The notes: generated by a model not told the origin, from the letters alone. DNA of 64,000 nucleotides from CAJXVY01 sp965660355 (GCA_965660355.1 CBFHZN010000001.1:1-64000), one strand, 5' to 3'; counted from the stretch's first letter, positions 42,718 to 51,624 are shown. Translations and numbers: made by a program.

Positions 42718-43719
42718 ATGCAACAATTCTCCCACCCGGGTCGTTCCCTGGTTGAAATATCTCCATCTGTTTCCGCAGATACGCTGATAGCAGACTTAGT
42801 GCCACCCCCGGAATTTATGAATGCAAGGTTTTCTACCTACGTCCCCGATCAGCGGTTTCCTTCGCAGGCTCATGCTGTTAGTGCCTGCAAAGACTTTGTC
42901 GGGGGTAAGAAAAAACTGTTTGGAAAAAAAGACACAGCCCCTGGTATTTATTTAGACGGTGGCTTTGGGGTTGGAAAAACACATCTTCTTGCAAGTATTT
43001 GGCACCAACACAAAGGAAAGAAGCTGTTCGGTGCTTTTTTGGACATGACTGCAATCACCGGATATCTCGGTTTTGCGGAAATGGCTAAGCGATTATCCAA
43101 TTATGAATTGATCTGCATAGATGAATTTGAATTGGATGATCCTGGCGACACCATGATCATGTCCAGGTTACTTAAGGAGCTCTCTCAGGCTGGCGTGAGA
43201 TTTGCAGCAACAAGCAATACTCCGCCTAATGCCCTGGGTGAGGGAAGGTTTGCTGCCGCAGATTTCAAAAGAGAGATCCAGGGCTTGGGGGAGAGGTTCA
43301 ATATTGTCAGTGTGGATGGAGAAGATTATCGACACCGAGATATTGATGCGCACAGCGAGCTTTTTAGATTCGAACAAATCCAGAAACTAATAACTGAGGA
43401 TGTCACAGTTGATGGTTTCCGTGACTTGCTCGAGCACCTATCAACTCTTCACCCAACTAAGTTTCGTTATCTCCTTGCAGGCGTCAAGGGCATTGTTCTG
43501 ACCGATGTCAAGAAACTAGTGAGCCAAGTCGATGCGCTCAGGTTTGTAAGCTTCATTGATCGTGCCTATGAACAGCAGATCCCAATTAGAGCCACTGGTG
43601 GAGTATCGCTCACTGATGTCTTCACAGACGAAATGATTGCTGGAGCTTATAGAAAAAAATACCTACGTTGCGTTTCAAGGACCTCTGCTCTGAGTGCCAG
43701 AGACTTTCCCAATTCATAG
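42718..43719 (+). CDS. zapE: ZapE/AFG1-like cell-division ATPase
   Basis: A 333-residue AAA-type ATPase of the AFG1/ZapE family, linked to Z-ring function in Escherichia coli. Walker A is DGGFGVGKTHL (about 81-91), Walker B is LICIDEFELDDP (about 131), and RFAATSNTPP is the sensor segment with the family's C-terminal QGLGERF region following. A GAAGG Shine-Dalgarno sequence stands before the ATG; a TAGACT at 42691 could be its -10. It diverges from the rhodanese gene. Confidence 0.92.
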   Translation: MQQFSHPGRSLVEISPSVSADTLIADLVPPPEFMNARFSTYVPDQRFPSQAHAVSACKDFVGGKKKLFGKKDTAPGIYLDGGFGVGKTHLLASIWHQHKGKKLFGAFLDMTAITGYLGFAEMAKRLSNYELICIDEFELDDPGDTMIMSRLLKELSQAGVRFAATSNTPPNALGEGRFAAADFKREIQGLGERFNIVSVDGEDYRHRDIDAHSELFRFEQIQKLITEDVTVDGFRDLLEHLSTLHPTKFRYLLAGVKGIVLTDVKKLVSQVDALRFVSFIDRAYEQQIPIRATGGVSLTDVFTDEMIAGAYRKKYLRCVSRTSALSARDFPNS

Positions 43720-43817
43720 CAATCTCATATTTCATTCAAGCTTTCTCTAAATTGAACTGAGGATCCCTCATGAGTTCAAACTTACAAAACCACTTTCCTG
43801 AGTAAAGCCTGAAAGTT

Positions 43818-43855
43818 TTAACACACTCGAAACATTTGAAACGAATGAATGTAAC
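43818..43855 (+). promoter_or_regulatory. GlnR-like box upstream of amtB
   Basis: TTAAC-acactc-GAAAC-atttga-AACGA-atgaat-GTAAC. The spacing follows the GlnR pattern of two GTNAC-n6-GAAAC sites in phase: the a-site matches except its first G, and in the b-site the second element matches 4 of 5 while the first is poor. It lies 53-75 bases before the amtB start. Confidence 0.5.
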
Positions 43856-43907
43856 AAGCAGCGACGACTCTTAAGCCACGAGAAATGTTCTTGGAAAGGA
43901 AATTCTT

Positions 43908-45128
43908 ATGGATACTGGCGAACTAAGCTGGGCGGTCACCGCGACCGCACTTGTATTGTTGATGACCCCTGGTCTTGCGTTCTTCTACGGAGGACTGGTT
44001 AAGGCCAAGAGCGTTGTCAGCATGATGATGATGAGTTTTGGCTCACTTGCTCTCATTGCAGTCTTGTGGGTGCTTTACGGATTTAGCATGTCTGCCGTTG
44101 AGAACCCTTATGACTTCAGTGGTAACCCCTTCGCATCTTTCGGACTTGAGGGTCTTGGAAACGAAGACTTGATTGGTGCTGCCTTTGGTGCCACATTCGC
44201 AATAATTACCGTTGCTTTGATTTCTGGAGCAATTGCCGATCGTGCGAAATTTGGCGCATGGATGGTCTTCGCCGGAATCTGGTCAACACTTGTTTACTTC
44301 CCTGTTGCCGCTTGGGTATGGGGTGGCGGCTGGATCATGGAGCTGGGTTCAGCTTTGGGTCTTCCCGAGGTGATTGACTACGCCGGTGGTACAGCTGTTC
44401 ACATCAACGCTGGTGCAGCTGCCTTGGCGCTCTCCATTGTTTTAGGAAAGCGTTTTGGATTCTCCAAAGGAATCATGCAACCACACTCAGTACCCTTGGT
44501 GCTTCTAGGTGCAGCTCTTCTATGGTTTGGATGGTTTGGATTCAACGTTGGAGCTGAGTTCTTCAACGATATGGCTAACGTAGGTTTGATCACTGTAAAC
44601 ACCTTGGGTGCAACCGCAGCAGCAATCCTTGGATGGTTAGTTGTAGAGAAGTTCAAGGAAGGTAAAGCGACAAGCGTCGGTGCAGCCAGTGGTGCTGTGT
44701 CTGGTCTGGTTGCTATTACCCCAGCCTGTGCAAACGTAACCCCTGGTTTCGCACTGTTGCTTGGTGTTATCGCTGGTGCAATTAGTGCCTACGCAATCGA
44801 GCTGAAGTTCAAGCTTGGTTACGATGACTCGCTAGACGTAGTTGGAATCCACCTTGTTGCCGGAATGGTTGGAACCCTCTACCTCGGATTCTTCGCAATC
44901 GACACCGGATTATTCACTGGTGGTGACTTCGGTCAGCTAGCTGTTCAGGCAATCGCCGCCTTCGGTGTGTTGGCTTACAGCTTCGTGGTTGCCTTGATCT
45001 TGGCTCTTGCCATCGAGAAAACAATGGGCTTCAGGGTCACATCAGAAGATGAGATTGCTGGAGTCGACGTAGTAGTCCACGGTGAAGCTGCTTACAGCTT
45101 CGGTGAGGACCCAGCTACACAAAAGTAA
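43908..45128 (+). CDS. amtB: Ammonium transporter
   Basis: Inner-membrane ammonium channel, 406 residues with about eleven hydrophobic helices. The outer Phe gate (GLAFFYGG), the family signature DYAGGTAVHINAG with the first pore histidine and the second in VGIHLVAGMVG are intact. GGAAAGG precedes the ATG. The gene is followed by a terminator and then tRNAs; the glnK and glnD genes that usually follow amtB in Actinobacteria are absent here. Expression is probably nitrogen-controlled through the upstream GlnR-like box. Confidence 0.96.
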   Translation: MDTGELSWAVTATALVLLMTPGLAFFYGGLVKAKSVVSMMMMSFGSLALIAVLWVLYGFSMSAVENPYDFSGNPFASFGLEGLGNEDLIGAAFGATFAIITVALISGAIADRAKFGAWMVFAGIWSTLVYFPVAAWVWGGGWIMELGSALGLPEVIDYAGGTAVHINAGAAALALSIVLGKRFGFSKGIMQPHSVPLVLLGAALLWFGWFGFNVGAEFFNDMANVGLITVNTLGATAAAILGWLVVEKFKEGKATSVGAASGAVSGLVAITPACANVTPGFALLLGVIAGAISAYAIELKFKLGYDDSLDVVGIHLVAGMVGTLYLGFFAIDTGLFTGGDFGQLAVQAIAAFGVLAYSFVVALILALAIEKTMGFRVTSEDEIAGVDVVVHGEAAYSFGEDPATQK

Positions 45129-45138
45129 TGCCATTACA

Positions 45139-45172
45139 ACCAAAAGGGTGGAGCAAGCTCCACCCTTTTGGT
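45139..45172 (+). terminator. Terminator after amtB
   Basis: ACCAAAAGGGTGGAG-CAAG-CTCCACCCTTTTGGT, a 15-bp perfect stem with a four-base loop, followed by a short T-run. Strong factor-independent terminator starting ten bases after the amtB stop. Confidence 0.9.
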
Positions 45173-45243
45173 GTTTCTGGTGGCTTTAGCCACAACTCCA
45201 AAAAGATTTATGGCATAATTAGCGAGCACTCTTTGGAGTACAT

Positions 45244-45315
45244 GCGGATGTGGCGCAGCGGTAGCGCATCACCTTGCCAAGGTGAGGGTCGCGAGTTCGA
45301 ATCTCGTCATCCGCT
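45244..45315 (+). tRNA. tRNA-Gly (GCC)
   Basis: Acceptor stem GCGGATG/CATCCGC, T-arm with GTTCGAATC, anticodon loop TTGCCAA giving GCC. CCA is not encoded. CATAAT at 45214-45219 is a possible -10 for the tRNA cluster, without a clear -35. Confidence 0.95.
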
Positions 45316-45344
45316 CTGATTGAGAGTTTTACTCTCGGTCTAAC

Positions 45345-45415
45345 GGTGGAGTGGCCGAGAGGCGAGGCAGCGGCCTGCAAAGCCGTCTACACGGGTTCGA
45401 ATCCCGTCTTCACCT
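45345..45415 (+). tRNA. tRNA-Cys (GCA)
   Basis: Acceptor stem GGTGGAG/CTTCACC, anticodon loop CTGCAAA giving GCA, T-loop GTTCGAATC. CCA is not encoded. Thirty bases after tRNA-Gly, so probably cut from the same transcript. Confidence 0.95.
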
Positions 45416-45430
45416 CAAAAGCTACACAGA

Positions 45431-45505
45431 GGGCGATTGGCGCAGCGGTAGCGCGCTTCCCTGACACGGAAGAGGTCACTGGTTCGAACCCAGTATCGCC
45501 CACCA
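45431..45505 (+). tRNA. tRNA-Val (GAC), CCA encoded
   Basis: Acceptor stem GGGCGAT/ATCGCCC, anticodon loop CTGACAC giving GAC, T-loop GTTCGAACC. Unlike its two partners the 3' CCA is encoded (45503-45505). It ends one base before the stop codon of the converging mqo gene. Confidence 0.95.
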
Positions 45506-45506
45506 A

Positions 45507-46976
45507 CTACTTGGTTAGTTTTAGAATTTTTGCCGTTTCGGCAAGTATCTTTTTTGAAAGCTTTTCATCTGAGTTGATGGGCTTTTGATAAGTGGGAATC
45601 ATCTCTTGAATCTTTGACACCTGGTTTTTTGTAAGCTCTGGCTCCATTTGATTCAAAACATCAAGCATTACCTTTGCTGAAACACTCGCCCCCGGAGATG
45701 CTCCCAATAGACCGCTTATGGTGCCATCTTGCGAACTGATTACCTGGGTTCCAAATTGAAGGCTTCCGAGTGCACCCTTGGGGGCTATAACCTGGGCTCG
45801 CTGCCCAGCTTCGTATAGATGCCAATCTTCATATTTGGCATCCGGGACAAAATCCTTTAGCCCTTGAAATTTCTTTTTCTTGCTTTTTAGGATCTCGTTT
45901 ATGAGGTATTTCAATAAACCCAGGTTGGTTATTGCCACAGATAGATAGGGGAGAATATTTCTGGGTTTGACACTCTGTGGAAGATCAACAACTGATCCCT
46001 GTTTCAAAAACTTTGGATTAAACCCCGCAAAAGGACCAAACAGAAGCGAAGGTGTTCCGTTTACCAGTCGGGTGTCAAGGTGTGGAACACTCATCGGTGG
46101 AGCACCAACCGCTGCTTGCGAATAGACCTTGGCCCAATGACGTTTTACTACTTCTGGATTATCTGTTCTTAAAAAATGTCCGCTCACGGGGAAAGTGCCA
46201 TAACCCTGGGCTTCGTCTATGCCGGATGATTGCAAAAGCTTCAGTGCGTAACCACCAGCTCCAACAAATAATTTATCCGCAGCCAAATAACGTTTCGACG
46301 GGTTCATGGTCTTTAGTTCCCAACCGCCGTCTAATAATTTTCGAACTCGAATGACATCCGTTTCAGTAATTAGCTCAACACCGTTGTCCTCAAGCCAATG
46401 AATCATTTGCCGTGTCATCTCACCGTAGTCAACATCCGTACCACTGTCGATTTTGGTTGCAGCGATAACCTCGTCTTTTCGACCCTCGATTAGAAGCGGA
46501 GTCCATTCTTTAATTTTGGCGAAATCCTCGGTGTATTCCATGCCTGAGAATAATGGCTGGTCTTTTAGCGCCCTGTGTCTTCTGCGAAGGTAGTCAACAT
46601 CTTTCGAACCCTTGACAAAAGTCATGTGCGGAACTGAGTTGATGAAACTCTTTGGGTCTCCGAGTATTTCATTTTTTACTAGATAGGACCAAAACTGTCT
46701 GCTGATAACGAACTGCTCATTGATTTCTATGGCTTTTGTGGCCGATGGGATGGACCCATCTTCACTATCTGGCATGTAGTTGAGCTCACAAAGAGCTGCG
46801 TGGCCAGTACCTGCGTTGTTCCAAACATCACTGGATTCTTTGGCAGGACCATCCAATCGCTCAACGATGGCTATATTCAGCTCTGGGTTTAGAAGTTTTA
46901 GATAAACCCCGTAGGTTGCAGACATGATGCCAGCTCCGATGAGGACGTAGTCATACCTTGGTGTTTGATCAATCAC
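45507..46976 (-). CDS. mqo: Malate:quinone oxidoreductase
   Basis: Membrane-associated flavoenzyme that oxidises malate to oxaloacetate and passes electrons to quinone, replacing or supplementing malate dehydrogenase in the TCA cycle. The FAD-binding motif DYVLIGAGIMSATYG is at the N-terminus, with the family segments WNNAGTGHAALCELNY and LLFGPFAGFNPKFL further on, and LLGASPGASVS near the C-terminus. I chose the second of two adjacent GTGs (46976) because TAGAGT ends six bases before it, giving 489 residues. Confidence 0.95.
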   Translation of the reverse strand: MIDQTPRYDYVLIGAGIMSATYGVYLKLLNPELNIAIVERLDGPAKESSDVWNNAGTGHAALCELNYMPDSEDGSIPSATKAIEINEQFVISRQFWSYLVKNEILGDPKSFINSVPHMTFVKGSKDVDYLRRRHRALKDQPLFSGMEYTEDFAKIKEWTPLLIEGRKDEVIAATKIDSGTDVDYGEMTRQMIHWLEDNGVELITETDVIRVRKLLDGGWELKTMNPSKRYLAADKLFVGAGGYALKLLQSSGIDEAQGYGTFPVSGHFLRTDNPEVVKRHWAKVYSQAAVGAPPMSVPHLDTRLVNGTPSLLFGPFAGFNPKFLKQGSVVDLPQSVKPRNILPYLSVAITNLGLLKYLINEILKSKKKKFQGLKDFVPDAKYEDWHLYEAGQRAQVIAPKGALGSLQFGTQVISSQDGTISGLLGASPGASVSAKVMLDVLNQMEPELTKNQVSKIQEMIPTYQKPINSDEKLSKKILAETAKILKLTK

Positions 46977-46982
46977 CACTTA

Positions 46983-46988
46983 ACTCTA
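46983..46988 (-). promoter_or_regulatory. -10 box of mqo (leaderless)
   Basis: TAGAGT on the minus strand, six bases before the GTG at 46976, immediately before the stop of the VIT-family gene. Confidence 0.5.
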
Positions 46989-46992
46989 GCGT

Positions 46993-47562
46993 TTATAACA
47001 CAGCTACGCCGAAGGCTAAACCAACCAGATAACTAACTCCCATTGTGATTATGCTCACCACCACGATTCTTAACGCACCCCTTATAGGACTCGCGTTACC
47101 AACCCTGGCGGCAATAACTCCGGTCAGCGCAAGTGATATAGCCACCCCGATCAAAATCGCAGCAACCTGAAATTGTGGGGGAAAGATAATCACGGACAGC
47201 ATTGGCAAAAACGCCCCTGCAGAAAAAGCTAGAAAAGAGCTGACTGCAGCTTGCAAGGGATTGGCGGTTATTTTTGAACCCCGTCTGCCATGGCTTAATT
47301 CTGTGTCTTTCTGGGCGGAAACACTTACGTATTCACCGCCTCCCATCGAAAAGGCACCGGCTACTGTTGCCGCTACTCCCGCGATAAGGACCTCTGCCGC
47401 ACCAACTCCTGCGCCAACAACCCCCATTAGCACCCCGGCAACGCTTACTATGCCATCATTTGCACCCAGCACCGCAGCTCGTAGCCAGTTCAGTTTGCTC
47501 TCAAGTTTTTCGCTCATGGTTTCTAATAATGGCTCAGAATGATTTGAATTCAACTTAGCCAT
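46993..47562 (-). CDS. VIT1/CCC1-family metal transporter, short loop
   Basis: A 189-residue membrane protein with the VIT1/CCC1 core: AVLGANDGIVSVAGVLMGV (helix 1) and AGAFSMGGGEYVSVSAQKD (end of helix 2) are family hallmarks, followed by three more helices. Family members export iron or manganese from the cytosol. The cytoplasmic metal-binding loop between helices 2 and 3 is reduced to about 20 residues here, where VIT1-type proteins carry a Glu-rich domain of about 60-80. It diverges from thrS across 27 bases. Confidence 0.88.
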   Translation of the reverse strand: MAKLNSNHSEPLLETMSEKLESKLNWLRAAVLGANDGIVSVAGVLMGVVGAGVGAAEVLIAGVAATVAGAFSMGGGEYVSVSAQKDTELSHGRRGSKITANPLQAAVSSFLAFSAGAFLPMLSVIIFPPQFQVAAILIGVAISLALTGVIAARVGNASPIRGALRIVVVSIITMGVSYLVGLAFGVAVL

Positions 47563-47576
47563 TCCTAACCAACAGC

Positions 47577-47582
47577 TAGACT
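47577..47582 (+). promoter_or_regulatory. -10 box of thrS (leaderless)
   Basis: TAGACT ending seven bases before the GTG at 47590; no Shine-Dalgarno sequence. Confidence 0.55.
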
Positions 47583-47589
47583 TCTGTGG

Positions 47590-49572
47590 GTGAAAGTTAG
47601 AGTCAATGGCGAATCAGCCGAATTAGAAGAAAACGCTACTGGGTTTGATGTTTTCCCAGAGCGAGAAATCATTGCCATGTTTTTGAATGGTGAACAAGCA
47701 GATTTGGCGAGGGCCCTGACAGATGGCGATGAGCTTTTCCCAATAGCTGTTGATTCTGTTGAGGGATTGCAAATACTTAGACACAGTGTTGCTCACATCA
47801 CAGCCCAAGCCGTTCAAGATCTATTTGAGGCCAAGCTGGGAATTGGTCCACCAATTGAGGATGGATTTTATTACGATTTTTTGATTGACAATCCCTTAAC
47901 TGAGGATGACCTGACAAAGATTCAGAAGCGAATGAAGGAGATTGTCAAGGCCAATCAGCGGTTTGTGCGAGTATCTGTAACTGAAGATGAAGCTCGCCAA
48001 CAAATGGCAAAGGAGCCACTGAAGCTAGAGCTTTTGAATAAACGTAACGAGAGCTTGGATGATGCGAATGTTGAGGTCGATTCTGGTGAATTAACAATCT
48101 ATGAAAACGTTGACCCGCGCTCTGGTCAGGTGAAGTGGAAAGATTTATGCCGCGGACCCCATGTTCCAAACACCAGAATTGCTGACAAAGGATTTGCGCT
48201 AACAAGGGTGAGTGCAGCTTATTGGCTTGGGGATCAGAATAACCAATCGCTACAAAGGGTGTACGGAACCGCATGGCCAAGCGCTGAAGAGCTTGAAGCA
48301 TATCGGGAGCGTCTAGAGGAAGCGGCCAGACGTGATCACAGAAAACTTGGCCAAGAATTGGATTTATTCAGTTTTCCAACAGAAATTGGTTCTGGATTGG
48401 CTGTTTTCCATCCAAAGGGTGGAATCATCCGGCAAGTGATGGAGGACTACAGTCGGCGAAAGCACCTCGAGGCTGGATATGAATTTGTCTATTCGCCGCA
48501 TATTAGCAAGCAACAGCTTTTTGAAATCAGTGGACACCTTCAGTGGTATGGCGAGGGCATGTTTCCGCCAATGCAGATCGATGCCGAATACGACGAACAC
48601 GGTGAGATAAAAAAACAGGGTCAAAATTACTATTTGAAACCCATGAACTGCCCGTTTCACATTTTGATTTATAAATCACGTTCAAGAAGCTACCGCGAAT
48701 TGCCATTGCGCATGTTTGAATTCGGAAGCGTCTACCGCTATGAAAAAAGTGGTGTCGTGCACGGACTGACTCGGGTGCGAGGAATGACTCAGGATGATGC
48801 TCACCTATTTGTGACTCAGGATAACCTGGAAGCGGAAATCGAAAATGTGCTTCGGTTTGTGTTGGATCTTTTGCGAGATTATGGCTTGGATGATTTCTAC
48901 CTTGAATTATCCACCAGAGACGATGGAGATAAATTCGTTGGCGACAGTAAAGACTGGGATGTTGCGACAGCAACGTTAAAGAAGGTTGCCGAGGGGACCG
49001 GTCTGGAATTGGTTCCAGATCCGGGAGGGGCCGCGTTTTATGGCCCGAAAATTTCAGTCCAGGCCAAAGATGCCATTGGCAGAACCTGGCAAATGAGCAC
49101 TATTCAGCTGGATTTCAATCTCCCCGAAAGATTCGAGCTTGAATATGTTGGAAGCGATGGCGAGAAACATCGCCCAATCATGCTTCACAGGGCACTGTTT
49201 GGCTCAATTGAAAGATTTTTTGGAGTGCTAACCGAGCACTACGCGGGGCATTTCCCACCTTGGTTAGCGCCGGTTCAAGTTGTTTGTGTGCCAATAACTG
49301 AGGGCCAGAAACAATATCTTGAACAGTTCGCAACAGTTTTAAGATCACACGGAATCAGGGTGGAAATTGATGACACCGATGAACGAATGCAAAAGAAGAT
49401 TCGAAATCACACCCTGGCGAAGGTACCGTACATCGTAATTGCCGGCGAGACAGATGCTGATGCCAATGCTGTTAGCTTCCGATTCAGAGATGGAACACAG
49501 AGAAACGGGATTGAGTTAGAAAAAGCAATTGATGAAATTGTTAGAGCGGTGGAGAGCAGAGAGCAGGTCTAA
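47590..49572 (+). CDS. thrS: Threonyl-tRNA synthetase
   Basis: Charges tRNA-Thr. The 660 residues contain an N-terminal TGS domain (1-60), the editing domain with HSVAHITAQAV (the HxxxH motif), the class II catalytic core with the zinc ligand Cys in LKPMNCPFHI (about 353) and the GLTRVRGMTQDDAH motif, and a C-terminal anticodon-binding domain. Starts with GTG as a leaderless message by the -10 position. Leads the run thrS-HIT, with the HIT gene starting at the base after its stop. Confidence 0.97.
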   Translation: MKVRVNGESAELEENATGFDVFPEREIIAMFLNGEQADLARALTDGDELFPIAVDSVEGLQILRHSVAHITAQAVQDLFEAKLGIGPPIEDGFYYDFLIDNPLTEDDLTKIQKRMKEIVKANQRFVRVSVTEDEARQQMAKEPLKLELLNKRNESLDDANVEVDSGELTIYENVDPRSGQVKWKDLCRGPHVPNTRIADKGFALTRVSAAYWLGDQNNQSLQRVYGTAWPSAEELEAYRERLEEAARRDHRKLGQELDLFSFPTEIGSGLAVFHPKGGIIRQVMEDYSRRKHLEAGYEFVYSPHISKQQLFEISGHLQWYGEGMFPPMQIDAEYDEHGEIKKQGQNYYLKPMNCPFHILIYKSRSRSYRELPLRMFEFGSVYRYEKSGVVHGLTRVRGMTQDDAHLFVTQDNLEAEIENVLRFVLDLLRDYGLDDFYLELSTRDDGDKFVGDSKDWDVATATLKKVAEGTGLELVPDPGGAAFYGPKISVQAKDAIGRTWQMSTIQLDFNLPERFELEYVGSDGEKHRPIMLHRALFGSIERFFGVLTEHYAGHFPPWLAPVQVVCVPITEGQKQYLEQFATVLRSHGIRVEIDDTDERMQKKIRNHTLAKVPYIVIAGETDADANAVSFRFRDGTQRNGIELEKAIDEIVRAVESREQV

Positions 49573-50121
49573 TTGGATATCGAATCAAGTTCTGACCTAG
49601 GAGCTCAGTGGGATGGGTTTGAAAGGCTTTGGACCCCTCACAGGCTTGTGTATATCCAAAATGGTCAACAACCTGCCGATAAAGACTGTCCTTTTTGTTT
49701 AGCTCCAGACAAAACCGATGAGGACGGGCTCATTGTCAGAAGAGGAACCCACGCCTTTGTGTTAATGAATTTGTTTCCCTATAACTCTGGTCATTTATTG
49801 ATTTGCCCCTACAGGCACTATCCAACTTTGGATCTTGCAACCAAAGAGGAAAGCGATGAAATTACCCAGCTAACTCAGGAAGCCATGAGAGTGCTTCAAG
49901 GGGTTAGCGGTACACACGGGTTCAATATTGGTCTCAACCAAGGTGAAATCGCTGGCGCAGGGATAGCAGGACACCTTCACCAGCACATTGTTCCCAGGTG
50001 GCGAAACGATGCTAATTTTTTCCCAATCATTGGTCAGACAAAGGCGTTGCCAAAGTTAATTGGAAGCACAAGGGAAGAATTGCAGCAACGATGGGATGAA
50101 TTCAAAGACCCACAGGGTTGA
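49573..50121 (+). CDS. HIT-domain nucleotide phosphorylase/hydrolase
   Basis: A 182-residue HIT-family protein, related to actinobacterial Ap4A phosphorylases, that acts on diadenosine tetraphosphate or similar nucleotides. The catalytic histidine triad is HLHQHIVPRW (about 135-144); a zinc-type CPFC motif (DCPFCLAPD, near 40) and NLFPYNSGHLLICPY are also present. It begins with TTG directly after the thrS TAA, so it depends on translation of thrS. In many Actinobacteria pgsA and phosphatidylinositol-mannoside genes follow; here pdxS follows instead. Confidence 0.92.
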   Translation: MDIESSSDLGAQWDGFERLWTPHRLVYIQNGQQPADKDCPFCLAPDKTDEDGLIVRRGTHAFVLMNLFPYNSGHLLICPYRHYPTLDLATKEESDEITQLTQEAMRVLQGVSGTHGFNIGLNQGEIAGAGIAGHLHQHIVPRWRNDANFFPIIGQTKALPKLIGSTREELQQRWDEFKDPQG

Positions 50122-50164
50122 TTCATTAGTCGTAACATATACAAGCTTCAACACCACTAATTCC

Positions 50165-50170
50165 TAGGAT
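50165..50170 (+). promoter_or_regulatory. -10 box of pdxST (leaderless)
   Basis: TAGGAT ending six bases before the ATG at 50177. Part of it also resembles a weak Shine-Dalgarno sequence (AGGATGG). Confidence 0.45.
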
Positions 50171-50176
50171 GGACAC

Positions 50177-51067
50177 ATGACTAATTTTGAAACTGGAACG
50201 CCACTTATCAAAAGAGGCTTAGCAGAGATGCTAAAAGGTGGCGTGATTATGGATGTTGTCACAGCGGAGCAGGCCAAAATCGCCGAAGACTCAGGAGCAG
50301 TCGCCGTAATGGCACTGGAGCGCGTTCCTGCAGACATTCGCGCTGAGGGCGGTGTTGCCAGAATGAGTGACCCACAGCTGATTGATGAGATCAAAGAGGC
50401 TGTTTCCATACCGGTTATGGCAAAAGCGAGAATAGGACACTTTGTTGAGGCGCAGATTTTGGAGTCTTTAGAAGTTGACTACATCGACGAATCCGAAGTT
50501 TTGTCGCCTGCGGATTATGTGAATCACATCGACAAGCTTGGATTCGATGTTCCTTTCGTTTGCGGGGCTACCAATTTGGGAGAAGCTCTGAGACGAATCA
50601 CTGAGGGTGCAGCGATGATTAGAAGCAAGGGAGAGGCCGGGACCGGCGATGTGAGCGAGGCAACCAAGCACATCAGAACTATTTTGGGTGAAATCAGAAA
50701 CCTCAGCTCAAAAAGCCCCGAGGAACTTTATGTTTCTGCCAAAGAGTTGCAAGCTCCTTACGCTTTGGTCAAAGAGGTTGCCGAAACAGGAAAGCTTCCG
50801 GTTGTTTTATTCACCGCGGGAGGGGTGGCGACCCCGGCGGATGCTGCGATGATGATGCAGTTGGGTGCTGATGGAGTCTTTGTTGGTTCCGGAATCTTCA
50901 AATCAGGAAATCCAGAACAGCGAGCACGAGCAATTGTGAAAGCCACCACACACTTCAATGATCCAACGGTAATAGCCGACGCGAGTCGCAATCTTGGTGA
51001 TGCAATGGTTGGAATCAATGTGAGTGACCTTCCAGCCCCTCACAGGCTCGCTGAACGCGGTTGGTAA
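50177..51067 (+). CDS. pdxS: Pyridoxal 5'-phosphate synthase subunit PdxS
   Basis: Synthase subunit that makes PLP from ribose 5-phosphate, glyceraldehyde 3-phosphate and ammonia supplied by PdxT. The 296-residue barrel has Asp26, the Schiff-base Lys83 in VMAKARIGH, Lys151 in IRSKGEAGTGDV and the C-terminal AGGVATPADAAMMMQLGADGV. Its stop overlaps the pdxT start by seven bases. Confidence 0.98.
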   Translation: MTNFETGTPLIKRGLAEMLKGGVIMDVVTAEQAKIAEDSGAVAVMALERVPADIRAEGGVARMSDPQLIDEIKEAVSIPVMAKARIGHFVEAQILESLEVDYIDESEVLSPADYVNHIDKLGFDVPFVCGATNLGEALRRITEGAAMIRSKGEAGTGDVSEATKHIRTILGEIRNLSSKSPEELYVSAKELQAPYALVKEVAETGKLPVVLFTAGGVATPADAAMMMQLGADGVFVGSGIFKSGNPEQRARAIVKATTHFNDPTVIADASRNLGDAMVGINVSDLPAPHRLAERGW

Positions 51068-51624
51068 CTGTTGGGGTTCTCGCACTCCAAGGCGGGGTGA
51101 GGGAACACCTTCAGCTTCTAAAATCCCTCGGTGTTGAGGGAGTTGTCGTCAAGACTAAAAATGACCTAGAGGAAATCTCTGGTTTGATAATTCCCGGTGG
51201 GGAATCCACGACCATAAGTAAGTTGTTGAAAGCGTTTAATCTAAGCAAGGCGTTATCAGACAAAATGTCTTCCGGCATGCCTATTTTGGGCACTTGCGCT
51301 GGTTTGATTTTGCTGGCCAATGAAGTTGACGGTGAAGATGGCCATTTCAAAGTCCTTGATTGCAGTGTTGTTCGCAATGCATACGGTGCACAGCTTGCAA
51401 GCGGTGAAGCACTGGTTAGCTATGAGGATGGGGTTGAGGAAAAAGCTGCATTTATAAGAGCCCCTAAGATCACCGGTGTCGGCGAATGCAAGCCGATTGC
51501 TTGGGCTGATAATGAAATTGTTGCTATCCAAAAGGGAAACATTCTGGGTGCAAGTTTTCACCCTGAGCTAACAAATTCCACAACGCTTCACAGAAAACTC
51601 ATCCAACTCATAAAAGCCAACTAA
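51061..51624 (+). CDS. pdxT: Pyridoxal 5'-phosphate synthase glutaminase PdxT
   Basis: Glutaminase partner of PdxS. In 187 residues it has VGVLALQGGVREH, the PGGEST motif, nucleophile Cys79 in GTCAGLILLA, and His167/Glu169 in SFHPEL, so this amidotransferase is intact, in contrast to the GatD-like gene in the same window. TTG start inside the end of pdxS. Confidence 0.97.
   Translation: MVTVGVLALQGGVREHLQLLKSLGVEGVVVKTKNDLEEISGLIIPGGESTTISKLLKAFNLSKALSDKMSSGMPILGTCAGLILLANEVDGEDGHFKVLDCSVVRNAYGAQLASGEALVSYEDGVEEKAAFIRAPKITGVGECKPIAWADNEIVAIQKGNILGASFHPELTNSTTLHRKLIQLIKAN

Noticed and set aside
43720..43907. AmtR-type operator before amtB
   Set aside because: No TTTCTAT-n6-ATAGA-like palindrome; the GlnR-like spacing fits better.
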